From: Clostridiales bacterium
GTDB taxonomy: Bacteria > Bacillota > Clostridia > Christensenellales > Aristaeellaceae
Direction: 5' to 3'
DNA length: 13,983 nucleotides
NCBI GenBank assembly: GCA_004556155.1
Contig: SFIM01000043.1
Span: 1-13,983 of the forward strand
The position numbers and the translations under genes were made by a program. Under the pieces are notes generated by a model. It made no database searches and was not told where the DNA came from. It saw nothing but the letters and a program-made list of their open reading frames with translations. This document shows, piece after piece, positions 13,972 through 13,983 of the stretch (positions are counted from its first letter, which is position 1; every line of letters starts with the position of its first letter).

Positions 13972-13983
13972 AGAGGAAGCAGC

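Overview
The window looks like chromosomal DNA of a Gram-positive anaerobe of the Clostridia, possibly a gut Christensenellales-like lineage. This is inferred from GC-rich coding sequence with AT-rich promoters, strong AGGAGG-type ribosome sites, GTG and TTG starts, a DIP1984 family protein, a CrtO-type acyltransferase, a DUF4143 ATPase and a family 5 solute transporter. The lineage is a guess; the phylum-level call is firmer. No phage, transposase, CRISPR array or rRNA was seen.

Layout. Bases 1-122 are a gene-free edge. A DIP1984-family gene (123-575) is followed by a gene-poor stretch holding a tRNA-like fold with a perfect T-arm (593-686). A secreted protein with CxxC repeats and a peptidoglycan-binding domain follows (891-1913). 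It converges, across a bidirectional terminator (1940-1981), on a minus-strand operon that reads in order: OmpR-type response regulator (4198-3524), histidine kinase (3527-2490), CrtO-like membrane acyltransferase (2462-1986). Divergent from the regulator is a Mbeg1/DUF2974 lipase-fold protein (4419-5609). An AAA/DUF4143 ATPase with its own promoter and a TTG start (5722-7017) converges on a small three-helix membrane protein (7434-7030).

The right half is a complete ABC importer of the peptide/solute family 5 type. It comprises a secreted binding protein (7707-9590) behind a perfect consensus promoter, two permeases (9757-10746, 10746-11765) and one polypeptide carrying both ATPase domains (11780-13846). 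An intrinsic terminator and a separate 20-pair hairpin lie between the binding protein and the permeases. Read-through would give less permease and ATPase than binding protein. The binding protein lacks a lipoprotein cysteine, and the first ATPase half has lost the four cysteines of the usual OppD/DppD iron-sulfur motif. Three back-to-back hairpins follow the operon.

How the genes work together: the importer genes clearly form one machine. The two-component pair and the acyltransferase probably form an envelope-response operon. The remaining genes show no firm functional link. I did not find a convincing new multi-gene system. The best leads are the tRNA-like element, the cysteine-free OppD-like half, the binding protein without a lipid anchor, and the hairpin elements around the importer.
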